Part shown: piece after piece, positions 35,641-45,314 of the stretch
Position numbering within the stretch: the first letter of the stretch is position 1
How the letters are laid out: each line of letters begins with the position of its first letter
Assembly (NCBI GenBank): GCA_900316525.1
Contig: ONDF01000005.1
Location: 62,001-126,000 of the forward strand
Length of the DNA: 64,000 nucleotides
Source: an uncultured Bacteroidales bacterium
Lineage (GTDB): Bacteria > Bacteroidota > Bacteroidia > Bacteroidales > UBA932
Reading direction: 5' to 3'
Program-made: the position numbers and the translations under genes
The notes under the pieces: model-generated
Database searches by the model: none
Told to the model about the DNA's origin: nothing
The model's input: the letters and a program-made list of their open reading frames with translations, nothing else

Positions 35641-36227
35641 AACAGAAATTCGACATCATCGAGAGCACCTGCGTCCCGCTTCCGCTCGAGAACGTGGACA
35701 CGGACCAGATCATTCCCGCCCGCTTCCTGAAGGCGACCACGCGGGACGAACAGTTCTTCGGCGACAACCTGTTCCGCGACTGGCGCTACCGTCCCGACGG
35801 CACGCCGGATCCGGACTTCGTCCTGAACGATCCGCGCTATGGCGGCGAGATCCTCGTCGCGGGCCGCAACTTCGGCTCCGGCTCCAGCCGCGAACACGCG
35901 GCCTGGGCCATCGCCGGCTACGGCTTCAAAGTCGTGATTTCCAGTTTCTTCGCGGACATCCACAAGAACAACGAGCTGAACAACTTCGTCCTGCCGGTGG
36001 TCGTGACCCCGTCCTTCCTGGAGGAGCTGTTCGCCTCCATCGAGGCCGATCCCGCGACGAAAGTCCGGGTGGACGTCCCGAACCAGACCGTGACGAACCT
36101 CGCCACGGGCCGAAGCCAGTCCTTCGAGCTGAACGCGTATAAGAAGTACTGCCTGATGAACGCGCTGGACGACATCGACTACCTGCTCCTCCAGAAGGAG
36201 AAGATCGAAGCCTACGAAAAACGATGA
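35637..36227 (+). CDS. leuD: 3-isopropylmalate dehydratase small subunit
   Basis: A 196-residue small subunit. [14 protein letters not shown] at ~20-33 and the swivelling-domain motif [14 protein letters not shown] (~83-96) are diagnostic. It works with LeuC and overlaps it, and leuA2, by 4 bases each. Confidence 0.95.
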   Translation: MKQKFDIIESTCVPLPLENVDTDQIIPARFLKATTRDEQFFGDNLFRDWRYRPDGTPDPDFVLNDPRYGGEILVAGRNFGSGSSREHAAWAIAGYGFKVVISSFFADIHKNNELNNFVLPVVVTPSFLEELFASIEADPATKVRVDVPNQTVTNLATGRSQSFELNAYKKYCLMNALDDIDYLLLQKEKIEAYEKR

Positions 36228-37750
36228 TCGAAATCCTGGACACCACCCTGCGTGACGGCGAGCAGACCGCTGGCGTCTCGTTCAACCCGGACGAGAAGCT
36301 GGCCATCGCGCGCCTGCTCCTGGATGAACTGAAGGTCAACCGGATCGAGGTGGCCTCGGCGCGGGTTTCCCGCGGCGAACAGGAGGCTTTTGCCAAGATC
36401 TGCGCCTGGGCCTCCACCTGCGGGAAGCTCGGCGCCGTGGAGGCGCTCGGCTTCGTGGACGGCGGCCTGTCCGTGGACTGGATCCGTTCCGCCGGGGGAC
36501 AGGTGATGAACCTGCTGACGAAGGGCTCCCTCCGCCACGTGACCGCCCAGCTGCGGAAAACCCCGCAGGAGCACCTGGACGACATCCTCCGGGACATCCG
36601 CATCGCCGTTTCGAAAGGAATGGAGGTGAATGTGTACCTCGAGGACTGGTCCAACGGAATGGCCGACTCGCCGGACTACGTGTTCTTCCTGGTGGACGCC
36701 CTGAAGGACGCGCCCGTGAAGCGGATCATGCTGCCCGACACCCTGGGCATCCTGGACCCGACCCGGGCCTCGGCGTATTGCCGGACGATGGTGGAGCGCT
36801 ATCCGTCCGTCCATTTCGACTTCCATCCGCACAATGACTACGACCTCGCCGCGGCGAACGCCTTCGAGGCGGTCCGCGCCGGCGTCAAGGGCCTGCACAC
36901 GACCGTGAACGGGCTGGGGGAGCGGACCGGCAACCTGCCCGTGTCCAGCGCCATCGGCATCCTCAACGATCACCTGAAGGTGGAGAACACCCTGGATGAG
37001 AGCCGCCTGATGCACGTGTGCCGGTATGTGGAAACGATTTCCGGCGTGCGGATCCCCGCGAACAAGCCCCTCGTGGGCGAGTTCGTCTTCACGCAGACGA
37101 GCGGGGTCCATGCCGACGGCGACCGCAAGGGCGGGCTGTACCAGAACGCCCTCCTGCCGGAGCGCTTCGGCCGTCACCGCCACTACGCCCTCGGCAAGAC
37201 CAGCGGCAAGGCGAACATCGTCAAGAACCTGGAATCCCTGGGCATTACCCTGACGCCGGAGCAGATGAAGCAGGTCACGGCCCGCGTCGTCGAGCTCGGA
37301 GACAAGAAGGAGAGCCTGACGCCGGAGGATCTCCCGTTCATCGTCGCGGACGTCCTGAAAGGGGACGTGTCCACGACGGCCCCGGACCGGATCCACATCA
37401 TCAACTACAGCCTGCAGCTCGCCCGCGGGATGCGTCCGATCGCGAACATCCGGATCGACATCGACGGGACCGAATACGAGGAGGCCTCGGCCGGCGACGG
37501 CCAGTACGACGCCTTCATGAAGGCGCTCTGGATCATCTACGACCGCCTGGGCCGCAAGCATCCCCGCCTGACCGACTATGTCGTGAAGATCCCGCCCGGG
37601 GGCAAGACCGACGCCCTCGTGGAGACGACCATCTCCTGGGACTGGCAGGGCAAGGGCTTCAAGACCCGGGGCGTGGACTCCGACCAGGCCGAAGCGGCCA
37701 TCAAGGCCACGGTCAAGATGTTGAATTTAATCGAAAACAACCTGATATGA
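36224..37750 (+). CDS. Second LeuA/CimA-like acyltransferase (isopropylmalate or citramalate synthase)
   Basis: A 508-residue DRE-TIM enzyme, clearly different from LeuA at 32756. [15 protein letters not shown] is at ~6-20, zinc motif HPHND at ~205, NGLGERTGN follows, and a C-terminal LeuA dimer domain is present. It is conserved at this place, between leuD and leuB, in Bacteroidales leucine clusters. It may be a citramalate synthase, which would give a threonine-independent route to isoleucine, or a second isopropylmalate synthase. The motifs do not decide. The window has no threonine dehydratase gene, which fits either reading. Confidence 0.85.
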   Translation: MIEILDTTLRDGEQTAGVSFNPDEKLAIARLLLDELKVNRIEVASARVSRGEQEAFAKICAWASTCGKLGAVEALGFVDGGLSVDWIRSAGGQVMNLLTKGSLRHVTAQLRKTPQEHLDDILRDIRIAVSKGMEVNVYLEDWSNGMADSPDYVFFLVDALKDAPVKRIMLPDTLGILDPTRASAYCRTMVERYPSVHFDFHPHNDYDLAAANAFEAVRAGVKGLHTTVNGLGERTGNLPVSSAIGILNDHLKVENTLDESRLMHVCRYVETISGVRIPANKPLVGEFVFTQTSGVHADGDRKGGLYQNALLPERFGRHRHYALGKTSGKANIVKNLESLGITLTPEQMKQVTARVVELGDKKESLTPEDLPFIVADVLKGDVSTTAPDRIHIINYSLQLARGMRPIANIRIDIDGTEYEEASAGDGQYDAFMKALWIIYDRLGRKHPRLTDYVVKIPPGGKTDALVETTISWDWQGKGFKTRGVDSDQAEAAIKATVKMLNLIENNLI

Positions 37751-38796
37751 AACTCAAGATTGCAAAACTTCCCGGCGACGGCATCGGCCCGGAAGTCGTG
37801 GCCCAGGCCGTCAAAGTGGTGGACGCCGTCTGCGCCCGCTTCGGACACGAGGTGTCCTATACCTATGGCTATGTGGGCGCCTGCGCCATCGACCGCTTCG
37901 GCGACGCCTATCCGGCCGAGACCCATGCCCTGTGCATGGACAGCGACGCCGTCCTCTTCGGCGCGGTGGGCGATCCCCGGTTCGACAACGACCCCACGGC
38001 CAAGGTGCGCCCGGAACAGGGCCTGCTGGCCATCCGGAAGCAGCTGGGCCTGTACGCGAACCTCCGTCCGGTGGAGACTTTCAAGTCCCTGGTGGACAAG
38101 TCCCCGCTGAAGACCGAGCTCGTGGACGGGGCCGATTTCCTCTGCATCCGGGAACTCACCGGCGGCATGTATTTCGGCGAGAAGGGCCGGAAGGACAACG
38201 GGAACACCGCCTATGACACCTGCATCTACAGCCGCGCCGAGGTGGAGCGCATCCTGAAGCTCGCCTTCGAGTACGCCGGCCGCCGCCGCAAGCACCTCAC
38301 GGTCGTGGACAAGGCCAATGTGCTGGAGTCCTCCCGCCTGTGGCGCCAGGTCGCGCAGGAGATGGCGCCGAACTACCCGGACATCCAGGTCGACTACATG
38401 TTCGTGGATAACGCCGCCATGCAGCTCATCCGCTGGCCCAAGTTCTTCGACGTCCTGGTGACCGAGAACACCTTCGGCGACATCCTCACGGACGAGGCCA
38501 GCTGCATCAGCGGCTCGATGGGCCTGCTGGCATCGGCCTCGGTGGGCGAGCACACCTCCCTGTTCGAGCCCATCCACGGCTCCTACCCGCAGGCGGCCGG
38601 CAAGGACATCGCGAACCCTGTCGCGGCCATCCTGTCGGCGGCGATGATGTTCGAATACGCCTTCGGCCTGATGGACGAGGGCAAGGCCATCCGCGAGGCC
38701 GTCGCCGCCTCCCTGGAGGCCGGCGTCACGACCGAGGACCTCGGCGGCAGCTATTCCACCTCCGCGGTGGGTGATTGGATCGCATCGAAAATCTAA
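37747..38796 (+). CDS. leuB: 3-isopropylmalate dehydrogenase
   Basis: A 349-residue NAD-dependent decarboxylating dehydrogenase. [12 protein letters not shown] is at ~7-18, [10 protein letters not shown] and [13 protein letters not shown] mark substrate binding, [16 protein letters not shown] carries the catalytic Lys, and the NAD site [20 protein letters not shown] is near 275-294. The ATG at 37747 overlaps the leuA2 stop; longer readings of this frame upstream are a shadow. Downstream ilvE follows after 6 bases. Confidence 0.95.
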   Translation: MKLKIAKLPGDGIGPEVVAQAVKVVDAVCARFGHEVSYTYGYVGACAIDRFGDAYPAETHALCMDSDAVLFGAVGDPRFDNDPTAKVRPEQGLLAIRKQLGLYANLRPVETFKSLVDKSPLKTELVDGADFLCIRELTGGMYFGEKGRKDNGNTAYDTCIYSRAEVERILKLAFEYAGRRRKHLTVVDKANVLESSRLWRQVAQEMAPNYPDIQVDYMFVDNAAMQLIRWPKFFDVLVTENTFGDILTDEASCISGSMGLLASASVGEHTSLFEPIHGSYPQAAGKDIANPVAAILSAAMMFEYAFGLMDEGKAIREAVAASLEAGVTTEDLGGSYSTSAVGDWIASKI

Positions 38797-38802
38797 GACA
38801 TT

Positions 38803-39843
38803 ATGGCACAGATAGATTGGAAGACTTTAGGCTTTGACGCCTATCGGACCCGCACGGTCGTCGTCTCTCACTTCAAGGACGGCAAGTGGTCCAAACCCGA
38901 ATCGACGGAGACCTTCTCCTTCACGTTCGATCCCTTCGCGCAGGTGTTCCACTACGCGATTTCCTGCTTCGAGGGCCTGAAGGCCTTCCGGCAGAAGGAC
39001 GGCCGCGTGGCGATGTTCCGCCCCGACCAGAACGCCGCCCGCCTGCAGCGGACCGCCGACTACCTGGGCATGCCCTGCCCGGACGAGAAGATGTTCTACG
39101 AGATGTGCGAGGCCTGCATCCGCGGCAACATGGAGTTCCTCCCGCCGTACGGCCTGGGCGCGTCGATGTACCTGCGCCCGCTGCTGGTGGGCATGCATCC
39201 CCAGATGCAGCTCGTGCCGTATCCGGAGGCCGTTTTTGCCGTGATGTGCGCCCCCGTGGGCTCCTACTACGGCGCGCACCTGAAGTCCTGCGCGGCCGTG
39301 ATCCCGGGCAACTATGACCGGGCGGCGCCGAAGGGCTCCGGCAGCTACAAGATTGGCGCGAACTACGCGAACACCTTCAAGCCCTACAAGTTCGCCCACG
39401 AGCAGGGCTATGCGGAGCTCCTGTACCTGAATTCCTCCACCCGCGAGTTCGTCGACGAGTTCGGCTCGTCCAACTTCTTCGGCATCAAGGGGAACAAGTA
39501 CATCACCCCGCTGTCCGACAGCGTCCTTCCGTCCATCACGAACAAGACCCTGCAGCAGGTCGCCATCGACCTGGGCATGGAAGTGGAGAAGCGGCCGGTC
39601 CCGCTCGAGGAACTGGAAACCTTCGAGGAAGTGGGCGGCTGCGGCACCGCGGTGGTCATCACCCCGCTCTCGCACATCGACATGAAGCCGGTGCTCGAGC
39701 AGCCGGAGGTCTCCCGCGAATTCCGCTACTGCCCCGATGGCGAGGTGGGCCCGAAGTCCACGGCCCTGTACAAGCGCATCCGCGCCATCCAGGACGGCGA
39801 ATTCCCCGACGAGCACGGCTGGTGCCGGTTCGTGGAGGTGTAA
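38803..39843 (+). CDS. ilvE: Branched-chain amino acid aminotransferase
   Basis: A 346-residue fold-type IV PLP transaminase that makes Ile, Val and Leu from their keto acids with glutamate. FHYAISCFEGLKAFRQKDG (~46-64), the PLP-lysine segment KIGANYANTF (~183-192) and EVGGCGTAVVITPL (~275) are clear. It ends the operon, so all steps from pyruvate/ketobutyrate to the three amino acids are encoded together here except threonine deamination. Confidence 0.95.
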   Translation: MAQIDWKTLGFDAYRTRTVVVSHFKDGKWSKPESTETFSFTFDPFAQVFHYAISCFEGLKAFRQKDGRVAMFRPDQNAARLQRTADYLGMPCPDEKMFYEMCEACIRGNMEFLPPYGLGASMYLRPLLVGMHPQMQLVPYPEAVFAVMCAPVGSYYGAHLKSCAAVIPGNYDRAAPKGSGSYKIGANYANTFKPYKFAHEQGYAELLYLNSSTREFVDEFGSSNFFGIKGNKYITPLSDSVLPSITNKTLQQVAIDLGMEVEKRPVPLEELETFEEVGGCGTAVVITPLSHIDMKPVLEQPEVSREFRYCPDGEVGPKSTALYKRIRAIQDGEFPDEHGWCRFVEV

Positions 39844-39878
39844 GGAACCACCCCTGCGACCTACGCGACTCACCTTAT

Positions 39879-39903
39879 AGTTCGAGTCTCGTTTTCCGCT
39901 CCA
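39879..39903 (+). other. tRNA-Gly 3'-end fragment (probable attachment-site scar)
   Basis: The sequence AG-TTCGAGT-CTCGT-TTTCCGC-T-CCA reads as the T-loop, T-stem 3' strand, acceptor 3' strand, discriminator U and encoded CCA of bacterial tRNA-Gly. The expected 5' part (GCGGAAA acceptor, D-arm, anticodon) is absent: upstream bases are unrelated and the T-stem 5' strand does not pair. Such 3' fragments are left when an element integrates into a tRNA gene. It lies 36 bases after ilvE and at the start of the lower-GC accessory block. Confidence 0.7.
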
Positions 39904-39906
39904 AAA

Positions 39907-39934
39907 GCCTCGCAGCAATGCGGGGCGTTTTTTT
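39907..39934 (+). terminator. Terminator after ilvE/tRNA-Gly fragment
   Basis: Stem GCCTCGCA (39907-39914) and TGCGGGGC (39919-39926), loop GCAA, then G and seven T. It closes the ilv-leu transcript. The remaining 39935-40123 is AT-rich, and I see no clear TAnnTTTG promoter for the sigma factor. Confidence 0.88.
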
Positions 39935-40123
39935 GTTGGTCTTGGTTGGGAACTGTGATTTCGACAACGTGTTAACAATTCAACACTTAATAACATGCGC
40001 GTGCCAAACCTGACCCTTTTTCTTTTCGACCGAGCACGGTTTAAGCGTTATTATTCGTTTTGAGAGAAAAAAACACTTTTTCTTCTTGACTTTTTCCTTT
40101 TTTTGCGTCTATATCAGTGAGGT

Positions 40124-40615
40124 ATGGATAAAACGCTTGAAATAGAACTCGCGCAGATCAGGCCCAAAGTTCTGTCGACGGCACAGAGGTTCTTCCGGGT
40201 AACGGGGCTGGACGGAGATCCGGAGGATGTAGTGCAGGATGTGCTGCTTCGGCTTTGGGTGGCAAGACGTGATGGTGTACAGATCCGTAGTGTCGAGGCC
40301 TGGGCTGTATCTACAACTAAGAACACTTGCATTTCACTCTGGCGCAAGAAATGTCCCGTGAGAAGCGGGGTGTATCCCGAATGGTTGTCGGATGGCAGGG
40401 ACGCTTCCTCGCAGATAGAGCAATCCGAGGCCGAAAGGATGGCTGACAAGGCGCTGGAACGACTTTCCGCAGGCACAAGACGGTTGCTGCAGTTACGTGC
40501 CACCGGGCTTTCCCTGGATGAAATTGCTGCTATAACAGGTAGGACGAAGGGCGGCGTGAAAACAGCCATATCAGCCGCGCGACAAGAATTGATGAAAACC
40601 TTTAATTCGAAGTAA
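40124..40615 (+). CDS. ECF-type RNA polymerase sigma factor
   Basis: A 163-residue sigma-70 family protein. Region 2 spans ~15-85 (LSTAQRFFRVTGLDGDPEDVVQDVLLRLWVAR; VEAWAVSTTKNTCISLWRKK) and region 4 ~108-160 (ERLSAGTRRLLQLRATGLSLDEIAAITGRTKGGVKTAISAARQELM). It is followed after 4 bases by a membrane protein fragment in the position of an anti-sigma factor, and then by exported proteins that are its likely regulon. Confidence 0.9.
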   Translation: MDKTLEIELAQIRPKVLSTAQRFFRVTGLDGDPEDVVQDVLLRLWVARRDGVQIRSVEAWAVSTTKNTCISLWRKKCPVRSGVYPEWLSDGRDASSQIEQSEAERMADKALERLSAGTRRLLQLRATGLSLDEIAAITGRTKGGVKTAISAARQELMKTFNSK

Positions 40616-40619
40616 TACA

Positions 40620-41103
40620 ATGGACCGGAAAGACTTGATAAGATTGTATCTGGACGCAGAAACGACCTGCGAACAGGAACAGGAGCTTGCCGCCTCCTTT
40701 GCCACTATATAAGATGATGCAGGCTGTCCGGCCTATCGAACTCCCTGAACTGCTGGAAGCCGGCGCAGAGTATGACCGGATGGTCAGGCCTTCAAGGGTG
40801 CGCCCTTTCTATACCTGGAGCCTTTCCCTGGCCGGAGTTGCCGCTGCCATCGTTGCGGTCGTCCTTCTTGCCACCAAACCCGATACCCCGGCCATTCCGA
40901 CTCAGCCGGATGATGACTATGCCGAATTGATCCAGCAATTAGCGTTTATATCCAACTTCAATCCGGCTGAAGCCGAAAGTCTCGAATTCAAACCCGTAGG
41001 GGACGGGTTTGTGATGACCGCCCATTTCCCCGATGGGCAGACAGTCTCCTACATCCTCACCCCGCTGGACGGGGGATTTAATCTCATTTCGTTGAACCAA
41101 TAA
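40620..41103 (+). pseudogene. Frameshifted anti-sigma-like membrane protein
   Basis: An ATG at 40620 opens a 30-codon frame (MDRKDLIRLYLDAETTCEQE...) that stops at 40712. The +1 frame continues from about 40690 (PLYKMMQAVRPIELPELLEAG) to 41103. Together they read as one protein of the type usually encoded next to ECF sigma factors: a short helical N-terminus, one membrane segment (FYTWSLSLAGVAAAIVAVVLLA) and an extracytoplasmic C-terminal domain of ~80 residues. The break, where some residues also seem to be lost, suggests a deletion or a sequencing error. The alternative is a separate 138-residue gene starting at the TTG at 40687. Nothing in it is a recognised catalytic domain. Confidence 0.6.
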
Positions 41104-41114
41104 CACGATCATCC

Positions 41115-41762
41115 ATGAAAAAGTTGTTTTTAATTCTGGTTTGCCTGTTTGCGGGTGTGCTTACCCTGTCCGCCCAGAAAACGATATATGTCATTGACAA
41201 TGAGACTGTGGAGCATTTTGACGGTTCACAGGTCAAGGGTAAGTTTGTCAAGGATTACAAGATAACCACCACCGGGACTGGACGTGATGCCATTACAGTA
41301 CATGCGATTACAACGGCCCGCACCTCTTTTTCCTTCTCTTATTCCGTACCTCAACTGGACTCGCTGAGAATGCCTGATATGGGCGGTGCCATGAGCGTCA
41401 AGGCAGATACGATCTATTTCCCGAAGGGAATCAGTACCTTCCAAAACTCCTCCAAAAAGATTGTATATGTCATTGACGGTAAAGAATCCGATGAAGATGA
41501 TTTCAAGTCGATCTCCAAACGGGATATCGTGAACATTACTGTCCTGAAAAACACGTCTCCGAAGGCGAAGGCATTTGGTGTGAATGCTGAAGTCATCATG
41601 ATCCAGACAAAAAAGGCGAAAAACGACCCGAAACAGACATTGCAGGGCCTTATCGGCATAAAGAAAGAAGCGGACGGGAGCGTTACATTGAACGGAAAAC
41701 CTGCGAAGTCGGTTACGATTGACGGGGAAGTGTATTATTCTATAGAACCGATCGATGAATAA
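41115..41762 (+). CDS. Exported protein with a TonB-plug-like segment
   Basis: A 215-residue exported protein. Signal peptide MKKLFLILVCLFAGVLTLSA-Q. The middle (IVYVIDGKESDEDDFKSISKRDIVNITVLKNTSPKAKAFG, about 113-152, then EVIMIQTKK) strongly resembles the plug domain of SusC/RagA receptors (xVDGxxxxxxxxIxPxDIxxIxVLKDAxAxAxYGxxxxxGVIxIxTKK), but no barrel follows. The first half repeats the IYVID motif (residues 23-27). Its end overlaps the next gene, a large barrel lacking a plug of this kind, by 8 bases. A partner or signalling role for the barrel is inference. Confidence 0.7.
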   Translation: MKKLFLILVCLFAGVLTLSAQKTIYVIDNETVEHFDGSQVKGKFVKDYKITTTGTGRDAITVHAITTARTSFSFSYSVPQLDSLRMPDMGGAMSVKADTIYFPKGISTFQNSSKKIVYVIDGKESDEDDFKSISKRDIVNITVLKNTSPKAKAFGVNAEVIMIQTKKAKNDPKQTLQGLIGIKKEADGSVTLNGKPAKSVTIDGEVYYSIEPIDE

Positions 41763-44646
41763 GGTCTTCAGTTCAATCCTCTTTTGCTTGTGCCTCTGCT
41801 TCTCACTCAAAGCACAGGTGGTCATTATCAATGACAATGTCCTGACACAGCGCCTGTCTGAGATCAAGGCTTCTGTCGTGGACTCGCTGACCAACGAACC
41901 GGTGGCTTTCGCTTCCGTGTATGTGGTTCCGTCGAAGGACACCGTCATCACGAATTTCACCTTGACGGATGCCACGGGCAAAGCCACGCTGGACGAAGTG
42001 CCGTTCGGCAGCTATGTCTTCCATGTGGAGATGATGGGCTACAAGCCCTTCGTGAAGGAACGGTATTTCCGGGAGGCGGAAGTGGATATGGGTACGATCA
42101 AGCTCCAGGTGGACGAGAACTTCCTGCAGGCGGCCACCGTCACGGACGTGGGCAACCCGATCGTGGTGAAGAAAGATACGGTCGAGTTCAACGCCTCCTC
42201 CTTCCGCGTGGGGGCCAATGCCATGCTGAAGGACCTCCTGCAGCGGATGCCGGGCATGGAAATCACCGAGGACGGCAAGGTCAAGTTCAACGGCGAACTG
42301 ATCGACAAGCTCACCGTGGGCGGGCGAACCTTCTTCTTCAACGACCAGAGTACGGCCTTGAACAACCTGCCCGCGGCCATCGTGGACAAGATCCGCGTCA
42401 TCGACCGGGAAACCGAGCAGGCCCGCGCGACGGGAGTCTCGGACGGCGAGCGGGAGAAGGTCCTGGACGTGGCCCTGAAGAAGGAATACGAGCAGGGCTG
42501 GTTCGGGAATGTGGGCGTGAAGGGCGGCACGACGGTGGGCTCCAAGGATGCCCCCGACGACCTCCGGGACGACCGCGGCCTGCTGTACTCGACCAACGCG
42601 CTGGTATCGGCCTACAACGAGAAAGACCAGGTCACGGTCGTCGCCAACGGGCAGAATATCGATGATTCCGGAATTACCGTCATCATTGTCCGCGAGGACG
42701 ACCGTGAGCGCCTGACATCGGATTCGGGACTGCTCTCTTCGGCCGCCCAACTGGGTGTCAATGTCAATACTTCCCGCATCAAGGATGTCGAAACTACACT
42801 CAGTGCCAATTACAAGTATGGGGATATGATTTCCGGGGCCGAGTCCGAACGGACGGCCTATCAGGACGACGGAGACTTGTTATCTACAGCAGTGGACAAG
42901 GGAAGGCAGTCCTCCCATGTTTTCCGTTCGAATCTGGAACTCAAGAAGGAGAAGGGCAAGGTTTGGTTCCACGTCCGGCCGGAATTCAGTTACGAAAAAA
43001 TGGAATCCTGGAAAACCGGCTCGTCGGAGGTTTTCCGGGCCGGCTCCTTCGTCAACAACTCCGACAATTCTTTCCAGAGCCTCTCGACCGTAAAAAACGC
43101 AGGTGCGGATACCGATGTCACCTTCCGCGATCTTGGAGGTAAGAAAGGGCGGAGCATATCTCTGGATCTTTCTACGGATTATGAGACATTTTCCGACGCC
43201 GAAGACGAGGCGACAGCCTTGACGACGGCGGCCGGAACGGTGTCTCGGACGATGCTGTACAACTCCGACGGCTTCTCCTCTTCGTTGTCAGGTTCCGTGG
43301 GTTATACTGAGCCATTGGGCGAAAAATGGACGCTCAGCACGACGGCAGAGTTTTCCCGTTCCTGGCGCGAGTCGGTACGCGACGCGTTTGATGCCGGAGG
43401 AAGGAACGACTATTATTCGTCCGAGAATCGGACGGATTACATCAGCCAGCGTTATCACCTGAGGTTCCAGTACAAGTTTAACCAGTATGGCAGCATTACC
43501 TTGGGAGGCCGCGTGAACGGCGTTCTCAATGAGGTTTACTCCAAAAGTTATGGCATCGAGGACGTGACCGGTAAAGACGAATGGATTTGGTATGTAACCC
43601 CGGATGTCCGATTCCAGTTCAACAGGGGGAACAATCGCCTGAACCTGTCCGCAGCCGGCGGCACCACCCGGCCTTCCGCCTCCCGGATGCTCCCGGTTTT
43701 GTCCACGGCCGACCCTTCGCGCCTGTCTTTGGGCAACATCTATCTGAAGCCCTATTCGCAGACTACCTTCACCGGAACCTTGAATCGGAACAACCGGAAG
43801 AAGTTCTCCACGCTGATGGTCTATCTCTATGGAAACCTGAACAGGTCTCCCATCACTTACGCCCGCTGGTACGATAGCGACGGCATACTGTATTCCTTTC
43901 CGGTCAATGCGCGGAAACCCAGCCTGTCGGCCTCGCTCTCCGGGAATTATACCACCCCGCTGGATGCGAAGAGAAACTGGTCCCTGACGGTCAATACCGG
44001 CGCCGGTGTCTCCTCGTCGGTCAGTTACCAGACCCGGACGAGATCCGCAGGGCTGGACAAAGAGAACTTCGACTATTCCGCGTTCATGGACGATTTCTGG
44101 GGGAATGCCGACGGCGACTGCTTCTACGGAGGTCAGAGCGGGTTCGGCGAGAGTAAGACGATCTCCTTCAGTCCTTACCTGATACTGCGCATCAGATACA
44201 ACCAAGAACGTTGGTCCTTCAGCGGGGGCGCCCGCACCCGGGGTGAAATCAGCCGCTATTCGCTGGATCCTTCCGTGAACATGAATACCCTGGACTCGGA
44301 GTTCTTTCTCGATGGCACCTATATGTCCAAACACGGGTTTGACTTTGACAGCCATTTGGGCTATGCCTTCTACAGGGGTTACGCAGAAGGCTATGGCCAG
44401 CCAGAGTGGAATTGGGACGCGGAGATTTCCAAGAATGTCGGCGCTTTCAACCTGAGCGTGAAGATCCATGATATCCTGAACCAAACGCGCAACCTAACGC
44501 ACACGGTCACCGCCAACTACGAAGAGGACAGCTACCGCCTCATCATGGGCCGCCATGTCCTGTTCGGCGTGAAGTGGAATTTCGGCAAAATGAACGCCGC
44601 CCACAGCGCAAGGTCGCAGCGGGCCGCTTTGGATATGGCTTTGTGA
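41755..44646 (+). CDS. Large outer-membrane beta-barrel protein, TonB-receptor-like
   Basis: A 963-residue exported protein. Signal peptide ~1-20 (FSSILFCLCLCFSLKA). Residues ~35-115 form a carboxypeptidase-regulatory-like beta-sandwich (IKASVVDSLTNEPVAFASVYVVP...), ~120-240 a plug-like domain (LKDLLQRMPGMEITEDGKVKFNGELIDKLTVGGRTFF), and the rest is a barrel (outer membrane protein beta-barrel family 3 type) ending with aromatic-rich strands. The final residues do not end in the usual Phe but continue with KMNAAHSARSQRAALDMAL. The substrate is unknown. It is probably controlled by the ECF sigma factor two genes upstream. Confidence 0.85.
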   Translation: MNKVFSSILFCLCLCFSLKAQVVIINDNVLTQRLSEIKASVVDSLTNEPVAFASVYVVPSKDTVITNFTLTDATGKATLDEVPFGSYVFHVEMMGYKPFVKERYFREAEVDMGTIKLQVDENFLQAATVTDVGNPIVVKKDTVEFNASSFRVGANAMLKDLLQRMPGMEITEDGKVKFNGELIDKLTVGGRTFFFNDQSTALNNLPAAIVDKIRVIDRETEQARATGVSDGEREKVLDVALKKEYEQGWFGNVGVKGGTTVGSKDAPDDLRDDRGLLYSTNALVSAYNEKDQVTVVANGQNIDDSGITVIIVREDDRERLTSDSGLLSSAAQLGVNVNTSRIKDVETTLSANYKYGDMISGAESERTAYQDDGDLLSTAVDKGRQSSHVFRSNLELKKEKGKVWFHVRPEFSYEKMESWKTGSSEVFRAGSFVNNSDNSFQSLSTVKNAGADTDVTFRDLGGKKGRSISLDLSTDYETFSDAEDEATALTTAAGTVSRTMLYNSDGFSSSLSGSVGYTEPLGEKWTLSTTAEFSRSWRESVRDAFDAGGRNDYYSSENRTDYISQRYHLRFQYKFNQYGSITLGGRVNGVLNEVYSKSYGIEDVTGKDEWIWYVTPDVRFQFNRGNNRLNLSAAGGTTRPSASRMLPVLSTADPSRLSLGNIYLKPYSQTTFTGTLNRNNRKKFSTLMVYLYGNLNRSPITYARWYDSDGILYSFPVNARKPSLSASLSGNYTTPLDAKRNWSLTVNTGAGVSSSVSYQTRTRSAGLDKENFDYSAFMDDFWGNADGDCFYGGQSGFGESKTISFSPYLILRIRYNQERWSFSGGARTRGEISRYSLDPSVNMNTLDSEFFLDGTYMSKHGFDFDSHLGYAFYRGYAEGYGQPEWNWDAEISKNVGAFNLSVKIHDILNQTRNLTHTVTANYEEDSYRLIMGRHVLFGVKWNFGKMNAAHSARSQRAALDMAL

Positions 44647-44811
44647 TCAGGCGGCCCCTCCGATAAACAAGGCTTTCATAAGCACAGTTAAACATAATCA
44701 TTCCTGATGCCAGGCGGGGCCTGTGAAGGTCCTGCCTGGCGGAAGGAAAAAAAAAGAACTTTTACAGGCAAGATTTCATACTCCCATGCGTTTTATAAGA
44801 AAACGAAAGCG

Positions 44812-45314
44812 ATGAAGATTTTGAAGACAGTGATTTGTGCGGTGCTGCTGGTGGCAGGGCTGTGCGGGTGTGAGAAACAACTGATTCCCGAGATTAACCT
44901 GACAGATAATCTGGAAGGAAGTTGGGAGAAAGTGTACCCGGAAGGTGTGCAGGATGCTGGGCTGGTGATCTGGACCTTCTCGACCATCAACAAAGAGAGC
45001 CAGGATCCGTTTATCCTGACAATATACGTATCTGATGTATTCTCCGGGGACTCGGAGGCAAAGTACATCTACCAGCAACATCAGAACGGCTATCCCGGAG
45101 TCGGCAGTTCCACGCCGGAAATTTACCTCTTTGAGTTGGACCACGATTTTATGCAAGAGGACAGGAAAGCGGCCTATCGCCTGCAGCTCGCTATTACGTC
45201 AAGGAGTGCAGCAAGGACAAGCTGGTGCTTTCGCGCGAAGAGGTGAATGTGGACGGGCCGAACCTGATCGAGGGCGATGTGACGTTCCGGAGGATGGGGC
45301 TATATACAAAGTAG
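44812..45314 (+). pseudogene. Frameshifted small lipoprotein
   Basis: From the ATG at 44812 a lipoprotein signal is clear (MKILKTVICAVLLVAGLCGC, lipobox LCGC at residue 20), and the protein reads well to about residue 127 (AAYRLQL). The frame then gives an unlikely basic tail ending at 45246, whereas the +1 frame from about 45200 reads on sensibly (YYVKECSKDKLVLSREEVNVDGPNLIEG...) to a TAG at 45314. One base is therefore missing or extra. The mature part looks like a lipocalin-type small beta-barrel (LEGSWEKVYPEGVQ...). No family name can be given with confidence. Confidence 0.6.

Noticed and set aside
39820..39903. A complete tRNA-Gly gene
   Set aside because: Only the 3' 25 bases fit. No acceptor 5' strand, D-arm or anticodon arm can be found upstream, and the T-stem does not pair.
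44707..44811. Start of the broken lipoprotein at 44707
   Set aside because: The first 35 residues are unlike a signal peptide; the ATG at 44812 gives a perfect lipoprotein leader.
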